DNA of 64,000 bases from Novosphingobium capsulatum NBRC 12533 (GCF_001598375.1 NZ_BCYV01000011.1:215174-279173); one strand, 5' to 3'; numbered from the stretch's first letter, positions 45,935 to 55,165 are shown. A program made the numbers and translations. The notes: generated by a model not told the origin, from the sequence alone.

Positions 45935-47983
45935 TCATAATCCAAGCCCTTTCTGCCTCCCAAACTGCCAAGATACCGATCCGCCTTGCACAACGCCGGT
46001 GACCTCACGCCCAATCTGACGGTCGATAACCGGCCGCCACGGGACCAACGTGAACTCATGGCTTTTCTCGACGATGGCGAACTTGCCGCTGGATAGCTGC
46101 GCCGTCCCGGTGAAGGTGCCGGTGACGGTTTCACCGTCGGCAGCGGCACGGAACGGTAGCGATTTCTGGGCCGCCAGCTCCTCGCCCGCGCGGGTGACTT
46201 CGCGCTCCTGAAGCGTGGCTATCAGATTGCGCCGATAAGCGATACGACCGTCCGCCTGACGGATGGCATCGCCTCGGTCGATCAGAGTCTCGCGTCGCCG
46301 CTCCATCGCCTCGCGCACCTGCTCGCCGAAACCGGCAGGCGACAGGTCCGACGCGCCTGCACCGACCAACCGCCGATCGAGCCAGGTCGCGCCGTCCGAT
46401 CCGATCTGGCGCTCGAGGTCGAAGGTCGAAAGGAGACGGATATTGGCACGGGCATTCCGGCTCGCGTCGTGCGCGGTGGCGCGCGCCTCGAAATCCTCTG
46501 GGATGCGCCATTGATCGGCGTCGATCCGCTCCACGATCCCGGCACGCCGCAACGCTTCCAGGCGACGGACATGGGCATCGATGAAGCCCTCATAGTCCCC
46601 ACTGGGCACACGGCCATCGAACCGGGCCTGCTCCAGATGCCGGCTCGGCCGATAGATGCCATCCTCGGCCATACCGGCGATGGCCCGATCGGATGGACGG
46701 ACGGCGCTATCGGGTGGCCCGATCTCGATGATGCTGCCGATCCGAGCGTCTTCGACACGGGCCGGGTCGATGCCGGCGACATGGTGCGTGCGCCCGTCGA
46801 TCCCATCGACCACCAGCGTCAGGTTCTCGCCCAACTCGTCCGACAGATGCTTGTCGATGACGCGGCCGACGATCGGCGCCGCTGGCACGGCATCGTGAAT
46901 CTCGAAGCTCATTGGATCGCGCTCGGCACCCTCGGCCCGAAGCGCCTTCTGCATGGTGCGGACGATATCGCCACGCTCGCCCATCTCGCGCAGGGTCAGC
47001 TCCAGCCGCTCGCTCAACTCCCAGACACCGGGCGCATGCTCGGTGGCGAGGCCCATGGCGCCGAGCTTGCCGAGACGGCGCAGCCGCATGGTCCGATCGG
47101 ACTGGCCGCGCAGATCGTCCGGCTCATGGCGCAGGTCGATGAAACGGTCATCGGCTTCGGCGATCATCGCCCGGTCGATACGGGTGAGCCGGTCCTGGTC
47201 GATCTCCGCCATGAGCTTGCGGCGCTGCTCGATCTCGGTGACGGGACCAAGTTCCAGCGTCGCCAGTTCGCTTGCCCGCTCGCGGATGCCGCCCGCAAGA
47301 TAATCGCCATTGATGACGAGATCCTCGCCTGGGGCGTCGCGGCCATTGACAATGACATGGACATGCGGATGGCCGGTGTTGTGGTGATTGACCGCGACCC
47401 AATCGAGCTTGGTGCCGAGGTCGGCCTCGACCTGCGCCATCAGCTCGCGGGTATAGCCGGTAAGGTCGGCGAGATCGGCGGCGTCCTCGGGCGAGACGAT
47501 GAATCTAAACTGGTGGCGATCGTCCTTGCCGCGATCGAGGAAGGCATCGCCATCGGCGCGATCGTCTGTCGCGGAATAGAGCCGGCCGCGCTCGCCATCG
47601 CGGGCGGTGCCGTCGCGCTGGATATAGCGCAGGTGGGCGGCCGCCTTGCCGCTGCGCCCGGCGGCGCGAACCGACCGGGATTTGACGATGACGCGGCGGC
47701 TGCCGGATTGGCGATGGCTCCAGCCGTTTGACAGATTGCGGGCGCGCACGAAGGATGCGCCGCGCCCGCGCTGCACACCCCGGCCGGAAGCGATGACACT
47801 CTGACCGTTCGCCGTCCGGCCCGGGCCACCACCCTTCACCGATCGGCTGCGCCCGGTTCCGGTCTGCTGCTGGCGGGCGATCTTGCGAACCTTGCTGAGA
47901 AAGCTCCTGGCCTGTCCCGCCTTCACGCCGTTGGAGCGGACGCGGCCGGGCTTCGGCCGAAAATGATCGTCGTCGTCGCTCAT
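45935..47983 (-). CDS. VirD2-like relaxase/mobilisation nuclease (DUF3363)
   Basis: 682 residues. The N-terminal domain has the relaxase metal-binding motif VNHHNTGHPHVHVIVNG, and the C-terminal half is the DUF3363 region. It nicks oriT and leads the strand through the Trb channel. ATG 47983 (MSDDDDHF) is chosen over 48001. The upstream gap to the transglycosylase gene is the best oriT candidate. Confidence 0.92.
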   Translation of the reverse strand: MSDDDDHFRPKPGRVRSNGVKAGQARSFLSKVRKIARQQQTGTGRSRSVKGGGPGRTANGQSVIASGRGVQRGRGASFVRARNLSNGWSHRQSGSRRVIVKSRSVRAAGRSGKAAAHLRYIQRDGTARDGERGRLYSATDDRADGDAFLDRGKDDRHQFRFIVSPEDAADLADLTGYTRELMAQVEADLGTKLDWVAVNHHNTGHPHVHVIVNGRDAPGEDLVINGDYLAGGIRERASELATLELGPVTEIEQRRKLMAEIDQDRLTRIDRAMIAEADDRFIDLRHEPDDLRGQSDRTMRLRRLGKLGAMGLATEHAPGVWELSERLELTLREMGERGDIVRTMQKALRAEGAERDPMSFEIHDAVPAAPIVGRVIDKHLSDELGENLTLVVDGIDGRTHHVAGIDPARVEDARIGSIIEIGPPDSAVRPSDRAIAGMAEDGIYRPSRHLEQARFDGRVPSGDYEGFIDAHVRRLEALRRAGIVERIDADQWRIPEDFEARATAHDASRNARANIRLLSTFDLERQIGSDGATWLDRRLVGAGASDLSPAGFGEQVREAMERRRETLIDRGDAIRQADGRIAYRRNLIATLQEREVTRAGEELAAQKSLPFRAAADGETVTGTFTGTAQLSSGKFAIVEKSHEFTLVPWRPVIDRQIGREVTGVVQGGSVSWQFGRQKGLGL

Positions 47984-48275
47984 GGCCGCCGATCCGCCCA
48001 AAACCGGCGATTTCGGGCAGGAGTGCCGCGAGAAACGCGGGAAATGCTGATTTTGCCGCGCCTCGCGGCACTATGATGGCCCGGAGACGGTGCCGCCCCA
48101 AACAGTGTGCAGACAAGGGCTTGCCCTGCGGATCGGACCCATAGGGTGCCGTCCGCTTTAATCTTGCCCTCCCGCCTGCCTTTCTGATTTGCCCCTCCTG
48201 CCCAGGGATGAGACTGTTTCCAGCCCCATCTCCTGCACACTGAAACTTGCCGCGCGATGCCCCTGACTCCGATGC
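47984..48275. other. Candidate oriT region
   Basis: This 292-base noncoding gap upstream of the relaxase gene contains a perfect 11-base inverted repeat, AGTGCCGCGAG (48022-48032) / CTCGCGGCACT (48062-48072), with a 29-base spacer. Relaxases of this type usually act on a site next to their own gene. The nick site itself cannot be named from sequence alone. Confidence 0.45.
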
Positions 48276-49205
48276 TCATGGCTGCGGTCCGGTGCTGGCC
48301 CGCGCGACGAAGAGGCCACCGGACTGCGGCTCGATGGCGGAAACATCGCGCACGGTGACGGTCGCAGGCATGTCGTTGGAGGTGCGCTCGACCTGCACGA
48401 GATTGGCTGCGGAATGGCGATCCGGCTGCGCGATGAACAAGGGCGCGCGCGTCCATGCCAGCGGATCGGCCACCGCGACTGCGACAGGCGTAACGATCAC
48501 ACCGCCGTCGATAATCGGCGCAATGGCGGAGACATAGGCGCGGGTTTCAGCGGGCAATGGCCGACCGGAAAGCGACGCCTCATAGCGACCGGGACCGGCA
48601 TTGTAGGCGGCGAGCATGGCGGTGACATTGCCGTAGCGATCATGCAGCTCGCGCAGATAGGCCGTGCCAGCAAGAATGTTGTCGCGCGGATCGTAAACGT
48701 CGCCGCCGAGCCGATGCCGGACGCGCAGTTCCGCCCATGTGGCGGGCATGATCTGCATCAGCCCCATCGCGCCGGCCGAAGAGATGGCGCGTGGATCGCC
48801 CGCGCTTTCGGCGTGCAGCACCGCCCTGATCCATGCCACCGGGACGCCGAAGCGCTGCGAAGCTTCCGCGATATGCGCGGCATAGGGATCGGAGGTTGCG
48901 GCACGCTCCGCCGATTGAGGCTGCGCCACGGCGGCAACGGGTATGGCGGAAGCGAGCAATCCCGCGATCAGCAGGACCGTGTATCGGACGGGCGCACCTT
49001 CTCCGCTACGACGCCAGCCTGCCAGCGTGCTCGCTGCGGTCAAGGGTACACGCAAAGCGCCGGCCAATGGCCGCCCTTGATCTGCGCTGCGCGCGCCGGC
49101 CGACCTGTGTTCGAGCGGGACGAAGGGATGAGACGTCTTTCCCGCGAACAAAGGGATGACCGATCTGAAGAGAATTGCGCAGGGGCGCGGGCTGACGGTT
49201 CGCAT
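48276..49205 (-). CDS. Lytic transglycosylase (SLT domain)
   Basis: 309 residues from ATG 49205. The SLT domain is clear: VLHAESAGDPRAISSAGAMGLMQIMPATWAELR (catalytic Glu in HAES), then NILAGTAYLRELHDRYGNVTAMLAAYNAGPGRYE. It opens peptidoglycan for the conjugation machinery. A hydrophobic signal-like segment (VRYTVLLIAGLLASAIPVAAVAQ) begins about 70 residues in, so the true start is unclear: no ATG/GTG/TTG stands at its head. Confidence 0.85.
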   Translation of the reverse strand: MRTVSPRPCAILFRSVIPLFAGKTSHPFVPLEHRSAGARSADQGRPLAGALRVPLTAASTLAGWRRSGEGAPVRYTVLLIAGLLASAIPVAAVAQPQSAERAATSDPYAAHIAEASQRFGVPVAWIRAVLHAESAGDPRAISSAGAMGLMQIMPATWAELRVRHRLGGDVYDPRDNILAGTAYLRELHDRYGNVTAMLAAYNAGPGRYEASLSGRPLPAETRAYVSAIAPIIDGGVIVTPVAVAVADPLAWTRAPLFIAQPDRHSAANLVQVERTSNDMPATVTVRDVSAIEPQSGGLFVARASTGPQP

Positions 49206-49209
49206 GGCG

Positions 49210-49545
49210 TCAGTCTTTCCCATCGCGCTTTTGCGGGCGGCTCCAGTGCAGCGACCACGCGTTGCCGGCGTCGTCGTCGCGGAAGAGGTTGGCGCGGATC
49301 GGCTGCGGCAAGCCGGGATCGTCGATCAGCAACGCGATATATTCGCCCGCCCGCTCGCCGGTACGTTTCCAGCCCGCGCCGATCTCCGGGCCTTCGTCAT
49401 TGCCGTGGTGGATGCGGTAGTCGGGCGCATTCTCGGCGTCGGCCGGCTCGGTCGGAACGACGGTGACTTCGCGGTATATGGTGAAGGTGTGGATGCGGCC
49501 AGTGAAGCCGGATTGCTCGCGCGTGAATGTGCCGATCTGCGGCAT
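49210..49545 (-). CDS. DUF736 protein
   Basis: 111 residues. IGTFTREQSGFTGRIHTFTIYREVTVVP and GWKRTGERAGEYIALLIDDPGLPQPIRANLF are characteristic of DUF736, present on nearly all alphaproteobacterial ICEs and conjugative plasmids. Role unknown; it accompanies the relaxase and TraF genes. It is 4 bases from the transglycosylase gene. Confidence 0.92.
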   Translation of the reverse strand: MPQIGTFTREQSGFTGRIHTFTIYREVTVVPTEPADAENAPDYRIHHGNDEGPEIGAGWKRTGERAGEYIALLIDDPGLPQPIRANLFRDDDAGNAWSLHWSRPQKRDGKD

Positions 49546-49590
49546 GGAAACCTCCTTACGATTGCGTCGATGAGGGAAAGGGAGCGGCGG

Positions 49591-50136
49591 TCAGCGCGTC
49601 GCCGAACGCCAGACGAAGCGGCCGTCGCCGTCTTCGTCGGTGTAGAGCGGCATCGCCTTGCCGATGACGGTGCGCGCCGGGATCGGGCCGAAATAGCGAC
49701 CGTCCAGGCTGTCGCGCACGTCGGGATTCATCAGAAAGATGTCGCCGTCCCCGATGCGTCGGCAGCCCTGCCAGACGGGCAGTTCGCGGCCATACCGGTC
49801 GCGGTCGAGCGCATCGCCGAGCGGGATGGCATCGACGGTCACGGCGGTGCCGGTGCGGCAGACCCGTTGACCGGGAAGCCCCATGACGCGCTTCATCAGT
49901 GGCACGCCGCGACCGATATAGCCGCGCTCCACCATGAAATCGGCGAGCGGCTTGTCCGGCATGACGGCGACCAGATCGCCGACAGCTAGGTCGCGTGGCG
50001 GATCGAGGTCGTAAAGACCGATCGGCACGCTGGCCGAGGCGTTCCAGACGAGGCGCAGCGGCGTCGGAATGAATGCGGCGATGGCGACGCCCATCGTCGC
50101 GAAATACGTCACCATGACATAGCCGAAGCGGGTCAT
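49591..50136 (-). CDS. traF: S26-family signal peptidase TraF
   Basis: 181 residues. N-terminal membrane helix, catalytic Ser in ASASVPIGLYDL and Lys in PLMKRVMGLPGQRV, and the C-terminal DIFLMNPDVRDSLDGRYFGPIPARTVIGKAMPL. TraF processes the TrbC pilin, cyclising it in RP4. Start at 50136 (MTRFGYVM), overlapping the DUF2840 gene by four bases. Confidence 0.93.
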   Translation of the reverse strand: MTRFGYVMVTYFATMGVAIAAFIPTPLRLVWNASASVPIGLYDLDPPRDLAVGDLVAVMPDKPLADFMVERGYIGRGVPLMKRVMGLPGQRVCRTGTAVTVDAIPLGDALDRDRYGRELPVWQGCRRIGDGDIFLMNPDVRDSLDGRYFGPIPARTVIGKAMPLYTDEDGDGRFVWRSATR

Positions 50137-50654
50137 TGCTCGATCTCCCGCCGCTTGAGCCACGCCTGATGGCGATCCGCCGTGTAGGGGCGCGGCGCAT
50201 GGCCGGCGCCAATCCGGTTGCCGACATGCCGCCAGTGGTCGGGCGCGACCTCGCAGGCATCGATGCCGGCAGCCTCCACCGCGTCGATATGGCGGATCAC
50301 CTGTTCGACCTTGGGCCAGCCTTCGATCTTCAGGAGGATGTCGCCGCCAGGGCGCACGAAAGGCAGCGTCTGGTATGCTTCTCCCGGCTCAACGGCGCGC
50401 ACGATGTCGATGCGCGAGATGATCGTGCCGAAGTCGTTGGCCGCCCACCGGACGAAGGCGAAGATGCTGCCAGCGCGATAGGAGAAGACACGGCGGCGGC
50501 GGTCCAGCACCTGTTCGTGAACCTCTCGGCCGAACCTGATCCAGTTCTCGATCCGCTTCTCGATATGCGTCAGTTCGACATGGGTAAGGCTGTCGGATGG
50601 CAACGCGGACGGCATGGAGCCGCCGCGCGCGCGGGGAACCGCGGCGCTGGTCAT
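50133..50654 (-). CDS. DUF2840 protein
   Basis: 173 residues. THVELTHIEKRIENWIRFGREVHEQVLDRRRRVFSYRAGSIFAFVRWAANDFGT and the end RHVGNRIGAGHAPRPYTADRHQAWLKRREIE are typical of DUF2840, always next to traF and the partition genes in such ICEs. Function unknown. Confidence 0.9.
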   Translation of the reverse strand: MTSAAVPRARGGSMPSALPSDSLTHVELTHIEKRIENWIRFGREVHEQVLDRRRRVFSYRAGSIFAFVRWAANDFGTIISRIDIVRAVEPGEAYQTLPFVRPGGDILLKIEGWPKVEQVIRHIDAVEAAGIDACEVAPDHWRHVGNRIGAGHAPRPYTADRHQAWLKRREIEQ

Positions 50655-50905
50655 GATGGGTCTCCTTCGGTGGTGGGTGGAAATTCGCGCGCGAGCAGAT
50701 CGCGCAGCATGTCGGCGACGGTGACGCCGCGCCCGAACGCGGCGATCTTGATCCGGCCGCGTAGCGCAGGCGTCACGTCGATGGTCAGCCGGGCCGTGAA
50801 GCCGCCGGCGTCGCCATCGCGCGATGGTGGATCGGCCGCCTTGATCCAGTGGTCGAGATCGGTAGGCCGGGACGCGAAGCCTTGACGGGGCGGACGCTCG
50901 CTCAT
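50651..50905 (-). CDS. Ribbon-helix-helix partner of ParA
   Basis: 84 residues. The C-terminal half (FTARLTIDVTPALRGRIKIAAFGRGVTVADMLRDLLAREFP) is a ribbon-helix-helix domain as in ParG-type centromere-binding proteins. It overlaps the ParA gene and the DUF2840 gene by four bases each. It probably completes a small ParA partition system. Confidence 0.8.
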   Translation of the reverse strand: MSERPPRQGFASRPTDLDHWIKAADPPSRDGDAGGFTARLTIDVTPALRGRIKIAAFGRGVTVADMLRDLLAREFPPTTEGDPS

Positions 50906-51555
50906 GGCGTCGCCCTCCTGATGCCGAGTGCGTCGATCGCCGCCGTCAGCGCCGCGATCTCGCGCGCGGCGGGCGTGTCGTCGTCCAGTTCGGACACCAT
51001 CCGTCCCGACTGCGCGGCGACCGCGAAGGCGACGCGCTGGCCGATGGTGGGGCCGAGAACAGGCGGATCGTGATCGGCCAGCGTCTCGGCCGTCTCGCGG
51101 GCGAGCACGGTGCGCGCGCCGCAACGGTTGAGCACAAAGCGGGCGGCAAGGTCCGGCCTGTAGATGCGCGCCTCGCTGACGAGCGCCAGCATTTCCGCCG
51201 ATGCCCAGCCATCGAGCGGCGACGGCTGCACCGGGATCAGCACCAGATCGGCGGCGAGCAATGCCGAGCGCATCAGGGCCGCGACACGCGGCGGGCCGTC
51301 AATGACGATATGGTCGGCGTTGCGCGCCAGCTCCGGCGCTTCGCGGTGCAGGGTGTCTCGGGCCAGGCCGACGACGCCGAACGTGCGGGCCAGACCTTCG
51401 CGGGCGCGCTGCTGCGACCAGTCAAGCGCCGATCCTTGCGGGTCCGCGTCGATCAGCGTGACGCGCTTTCCCTGCCGCGCCCACTCGCCGGCCAGGTTTA
51501 GCGCCAGCGTCGTCTTGCCGACGCCGCCCTTCTGATTGAGGAGCGCGACGATCAT
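50902..51555 (-). CDS. parA: ParA-family partition ATPase
   Basis: 217 residues. Deviant Walker A at the N-terminus (LLNQKGGVGKTTLALNL) and switch DADPQGSALDW, then DHIVIDGPPRVAAL. It segregates or positions the excised ICE circle. It overlaps repA by four bases. Confidence 0.93.
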   Translation of the reverse strand: MIVALLNQKGGVGKTTLALNLAGEWARQGKRVTLIDADPQGSALDWSQQRAREGLARTFGVVGLARDTLHREAPELARNADHIVIDGPPRVAALMRSALLAADLVLIPVQPSPLDGWASAEMLALVSEARIYRPDLAARFVLNRCGARTVLARETAETLADHDPPVLGPTIGQRVAFAVAAQSGRMVSELDDDTPAAREIAALTAAIDALGIRRATP

Positions 51556-52631
51556 GGCGCACCCCTCCGGGTGGCAGCGGCACCGTGCCTCGCGTGTGCG
51601 CGCGTCAAAGAAGAAAAGTTAGATTCTTTATTAGACTCTAAGTTAGCAGTCGGATTCTGCTTTTCAGGCCAGAGACTTAACTGTGGTTCGTGCGCCCGAA
51701 ATCCCGATTGTGCTGCGCCTGAAGTCCCGATACCGTTTGCGCCCGAAGTCACGAGCGTATCCACAGGGTTATTCACAGGCACTGTGGACAGACCGGAGGG
51801 GCGGATTTGCATCATTTCCCGCCGCCCTTCGCGCCAGATGTCGAGGCGATAGCCGGGCAATGGCTGGCGGGCGGCGATGCGGCGCAGGTCGAGCGCGAAA
51901 TCGGAGATGCGGGCGAGACTGCCCGATTTCTCGTGAAGGTGGGCGATCTCGAACAGCCACCCGTGCGGCTGATGGCCGGCGTGCTTGCGGGCGACGCGGT
52001 AGAGCCAGCGTTCGATGCCGCCGGTCAGCCGGAAATATTGCGGGTCGATGGTCAGGACGAGCGAACGGTCGATGACGCCGCGATAGAACCAGTCGGGCAG
52101 GACGAACTCCATGCCCTCGACGCGGCCGTCGCGGGTCGTCAGTTCCTCCCATTCGTTGATCCAGGAGAATTGGTGCCGCCGCCAATGCTCGCCGTGGCGG
52201 ATGGTGGTGCGGATCACGGTCGATTGCAGGCGGGCGAGCGCGCCTTTCAGCAGGCGATATTCGCGCGCGCCGGTGGCGCGACCGATCGCTTGCAAGAGCT
52301 GATAGGGCGTGAAGCGCAGGAAGCGCGACGTGCGCAGGCCGTGATTTTCCGCCTCGACGATCTGCGAGGCCGCCCAGATGAGCACGTCGGCGTCCCAGAT
52401 GGTCGCCATGCCGTGTTCGGGCATCCCGTGAACTTCGACGCGCTGACCGCCGGAGTCGTAGAGGATCGGCGCGACACGCTTGACCTTGGCGAGCGAGAAG
52501 AATGGCCGCTCCATGAGGTCGCGCTGATCGCGCGGGCTGGCATCGCCGGTGGCGACCACGAAGGGATCGAGGCGTTCGCGCTCGCTGCCCTGTGCGAAGC
52601 GTCCTCTGCCGGGTGAGACATCGCCCGGCAT
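51552..52631 (-). CDS. repA: Replication initiator protein RepA
   Basis: 359 residues. RPFFSLAKVKRVAPILYDSGGQRVEVHGMPEHGMATIWDADVLIWAASQIVEA is the RepA/RPA family of alphaproteobacterial plasmids and ICEs. The C-terminal tail is low-complexity. Its presence with ParA suggests the excised element can replicate. It overlaps parA and is directly followed upstream by the AlpA-like gene. Confidence 0.92.
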   Translation of the reverse strand: MPGDVSPGRGRFAQGSERERLDPFVVATGDASPRDQRDLMERPFFSLAKVKRVAPILYDSGGQRVEVHGMPEHGMATIWDADVLIWAASQIVEAENHGLRTSRFLRFTPYQLLQAIGRATGAREYRLLKGALARLQSTVIRTTIRHGEHWRRHQFSWINEWEELTTRDGRVEGMEFVLPDWFYRGVIDRSLVLTIDPQYFRLTGGIERWLYRVARKHAGHQPHGWLFEIAHLHEKSGSLARISDFALDLRRIAARQPLPGYRLDIWREGRREMMQIRPSGLSTVPVNNPVDTLVTSGANGIGTSGAAQSGFRAHEPQLSLWPEKQNPTANLESNKESNFSSLTRAHARHGAAATRRGAP

Positions 52632-52901
52632 TCAGCGTGACGCCTTTTCGGCAGGGGTCAGCGGGCGGGCCGGGAAAACGCGCGTGGCGGTTTTCTCCGA
52701 CGCGGATTTGCGGATGCCGTCCTCGGTCCACGCCTGAAGGTCATCGACGGAATAGACGATGCGCCCGCCGATCTTGCGGTAAGTCGGGCCTGTGCCGTAG
52801 GTGCGGTGTTTCTCCAGCGTGCGGATGGAAATGCCGAGAAAGCGGGCGGCGTCAGGCGCACGCAGGTATCGGGGCGGCAGCCCCGTCTTCGGGTCAATCA
52901 T
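52632..52901 (-). CDS. AlpA/excisionase-like HTH protein
   Basis: 89 residues. YLRAPDAARFLGISIRTLEKHRTYGTGPTYRKIGGRIVYSVDDLQAW is a MerR-type HTH of the AlpA/excisionase class. It ends exactly where repA begins. It could be the excision directionality factor or a regulator of the rep operon. Confidence 0.85.
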   Translation of the reverse strand: MIDPKTGLPPRYLRAPDAARFLGISIRTLEKHRTYGTGPTYRKIGGRIVYSVDDLQAWTEDGIRKSASEKTATRVFPARPLTPAEKASR

Positions 52902-53045
52902 GATCGGATCTCCGGTCGGGTCGAGCGGGCTACCGGGGGCGGCAGCGGGCTATGGCGAACCGTGGCGGAGAAACGGCGGCTTGGAGCGTGCCGGAATCAG
53001 GGGGGTGCGATTCCGGCACCCCGACCAAAGGGCGAGATACGGATG

Positions 53046-53844
53046 TCAGCTATGCGGTGGGAGATGAACGGGATAGCGGAGTAAATCGCGATAGCCGCCG
53101 TGCATGTAGCGAAGCCCGTCGGTGACAAGGCGACGGGTCTGGTTCTTACGTGGATCGGCTTCCCAATCGGCCTTGCGCCCCCGGAAACCGAGCAGCGCTT
53201 CCGCGATCTGTCGATAGCTTGCGCCGTCAAGCCGTCCGTCCAGCGCCCGCAAGGTGAGGATATGGCGATCTCGGCTCTGCGGCGGAAGTTCGTGCCGCCA
53301 GTCGCCAGCCGGGCGGTGCTGGAGCGCCCGCCAGAAGCGCAATAGCGCCGCGACGCGCAATTCCAGCAGCATGTCGAAGGGAAGAATAACGCAATAAGCG
53401 TTGGGGCCGCGCGGCAATGGTTCTGAGAGCCAGAACTGATGAGCCGTTCCGGCCGAACGCCAGAGGCCGTGCCATGTCCCGTCCACGGCGGCATCGGCAT
53501 CGGTATCGAGATCGGCCAAGGCCGCCATATCCACCGGCATCGTGGCCGGGTCGGTATCGTCATGCGGGGATGGGCGAAGCTCGAAAGCGTCAGGCAGCAG
53601 CGAGGGCAACCAGAAAAGCCGGGCACGGTCGGCAGGATGATCGGGGTCGGCGGCGAAATCGTAACCCCCAGCGCTCGGAGAATGCCTTCCGAGCTTTTGG
53701 GTCTCCCTGCGGGACAACCTTCATGCGAGAATAATCGCGGCGATATTCTTCGTCGCGACGAAGATATTCCCAGGCAAAACCGGCGGCGGATATATGCTCT
53801 GCATGTGCATATCTTGCCGGTACGCGCCAGTCAGAACTCGGCAT
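53046..53844 (-). pseudogene. DUF6499-DUF2285 regulator split by a single-base frameshift
   Basis: Two overlapping frames make one protein. The first (from ATG 53844) gives the DUF6499 start, SSDWRVPARYAHAEHI, GFAWEYLRRDEEYRRDYSR and SERWGLRF. The second frame picks up as FAADPDHPADRARLFWLPSLL and continues through DUF2285 to the end at 53046 (RALDGRLDGASYRQIAEALLG, YMHGGYRDLL). Related ICE proteins carry these segments in one chain. Removing one base in the TGGGGGTTACGATTT region (near 53672-53690) restores the frame. If this is not a sequencing error the gene is broken, unless the ribosome slips. Confidence 0.65.
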
Positions 53845-54146
53845 GGCGTCACCTCACATCTGCACTCATCTCAAGCGCAAGAGAGGTGAAGAATGAACAA
53901 CCTTGGATGGAGTTTGCAGATGCTGTTTCAAGATACCATGATCTTGAAAACCAATCGAATTTGGTAAATTTTCTACTACCATAACGGATGTAGTCTGGCG
54001 AGCCGGGCCAGCCCGGCGAGCCGCATTTTTTTGCGCAGCAAGCCCGCCGATCCGCAAAGGCGGATCGGCGCGAAATCTGAAATGCGTCCCTGCGGAAAGA
54101 TGCAAAGCCGTGAAACCGGGTTTCCGGTTCCACGGCTTTACGGAAA
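53845..54146. other. Noncoding gap with several hairpins
   Basis: No ORF of note. It holds GCCGGGC-CA-GCCCGGC (54003-54018) followed by a T7 run, GCCGATCCGC-AAAG-GCGGATCGGC (54046-54069), and the DUF932 terminator below. Confidence 0.5.
54104..54139 (-). terminator. Rho-independent terminator of DUF932 gene
   Basis: AAAGCCGTG(A)AACCGG-loop-CCGGTT(C)CACGGCTTT, with one mismatch, about 8 bases past the DUF932 stop on the minus strand and ending in a short T run. Confidence 0.75.
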
Positions 54147-54989
54147 TCAGGCCGACTTGAGACGCTGCATCCCCTCGGCCAGCGTCCACAAGGCGCGGTT
54201 CAATCCGACATTCTGGTCAATGCCGTTGATGGGGCGGGTCCGGCTGCGGCGAATACGTCCGTCCGATGTCTGGCGGCGTCCGTCCAGCCCGCCGCGAATG
54301 AGATTTTCCTGAATGACGTTGAATGTCTGCCAGACGCTTTGCCCCACATCTTCGCGGCGGCGCGGGGCGATGATCTGATCCGGGCGAACCGGGCTTTCAT
54401 CCTCGCCATAGCGGGCGACAAGGCTGGCTTCCGCCAAAACCTGTTGTTCGTTCTGCGAAAGCCGGGTTTCCTTCATGGTCTCGGTGGCGTCGATCAGGCG
54501 CGGAAAATCCTCCGCCACGGTATAGACGCCTTCAATGATCTGATCCTGTATCCCGCCCTTGTGGGGAACGCGGACTTCCTCGAACCGCTCGCCCGCAATC
54601 ATGCTGTTGGTGCAGACGAAGCGCAGTACGCCCGCGAACATCTGATAGGCGCTGGTCCCGTCGTGCGAATTGACGATGATAACTTCTGCCGCCTCCGGCT
54701 TGCCGATCCCGTCATCTCGGCGCAACCGCAGCATGTGCTTGGCATGGCCCATGCGCTCGCCGTCACGCGGAACCGCCTGCACGGCGAAGAACGGAAACCA
54801 TCCTTCCCGGCGTAGCCCCTCCACGATCTCGATGGTGGGGACGTAAACATAACGCTCCGAGCGGCTGTCATGGGCTTCGCGGGCGAAGATGGACGGGACG
54901 TGACGGTAAAGGGTTTCGTTGTCGAGCGCTTCACGCCCGCTGATCTGATGAGAGTTGCGGCCGAACCGGGTAGCGAGACGATAGGTCAT
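54147..54989 (-). CDS. DUF932 protein
   Basis: 280 residues. YRHVPSIFAREAHDSRSERYVYVPTIEIVEGLRREGWFPFFAVQAVPRDGERMGHAKHMLRLRR and LRFVCTNSMIAGERFEEVRVPHKG match the DUF932 family of plasmid and ICE proteins, related to phage and plasmid DNA-metabolism genes of unknown role. The start at MTYRLATRFG (54989) is chosen. Its leader carries a 30-base palindrome and the repeat shared with the window end. Confidence 0.88.
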   Translation of the reverse strand: MTYRLATRFGRNSHQISGREALDNETLYRHVPSIFAREAHDSRSERYVYVPTIEIVEGLRREGWFPFFAVQAVPRDGERMGHAKHMLRLRRDDGIGKPEAAEVIIVNSHDGTSAYQMFAGVLRFVCTNSMIAGERFEEVRVPHKGGIQDQIIEGVYTVAEDFPRLIDATETMKETRLSQNEQQVLAEASLVARYGEDESPVRPDQIIAPRRREDVGQSVWQTFNVIQENLIRGGLDGRRQTSDGRIRRSRTRPINGIDQNVGLNRALWTLAEGMQRLKSA

Positions 54990-54990
54990 T

Positions 54991-55151
54991 GTCTTGATCC
55001 TCATTGGCTTGGGTTGGAGCGCAGCGCTGCGCTGCAACCCTGGCCGTCGCCGAGACCGGGGGGTGCAAGGAGCAAGGGCGGACGGGACGGAGGGGGATCA
55101 CCCGGCCTGCACGGAACGGAGGAACGACGTGGAGGAAGGCAGGGGATACCG
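54991..55151. repeat. ICE leader repeat, copy 1 (R1)
   Basis: About 160 bases, at least 90 percent identical by eye to 63841-64000, in the same orientation. It contains the palindrome AGCGCAGCGCTGCGCT framed by GGTTG/CAACC. In both copies the repeat ends at the ATG of a minus-strand gene, so it looks like a duplicated 5' leader. Confidence 0.85.
55011..55040. promoter_or_regulatory. 30-base palindrome in DUF932 leader
   Basis: GGGTTG-G-AGCGCAGCGCTGCGCT-G-CAACCC is self-complementary over 30 bases except one G/G pair. It lies 22-50 bases upstream of the DUF932 ATG and could be an operator or an RNA hairpin in the mRNA leader. The same structure occurs at 63860-63889. Confidence 0.6.
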
Positions 55152-55165
55152 TCCCGGCCGAGCGT

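Noticed and set aside
46469..47731. 420-codon open frame on the plus strand
   Set aside because: Antisense of the relaxase gene.
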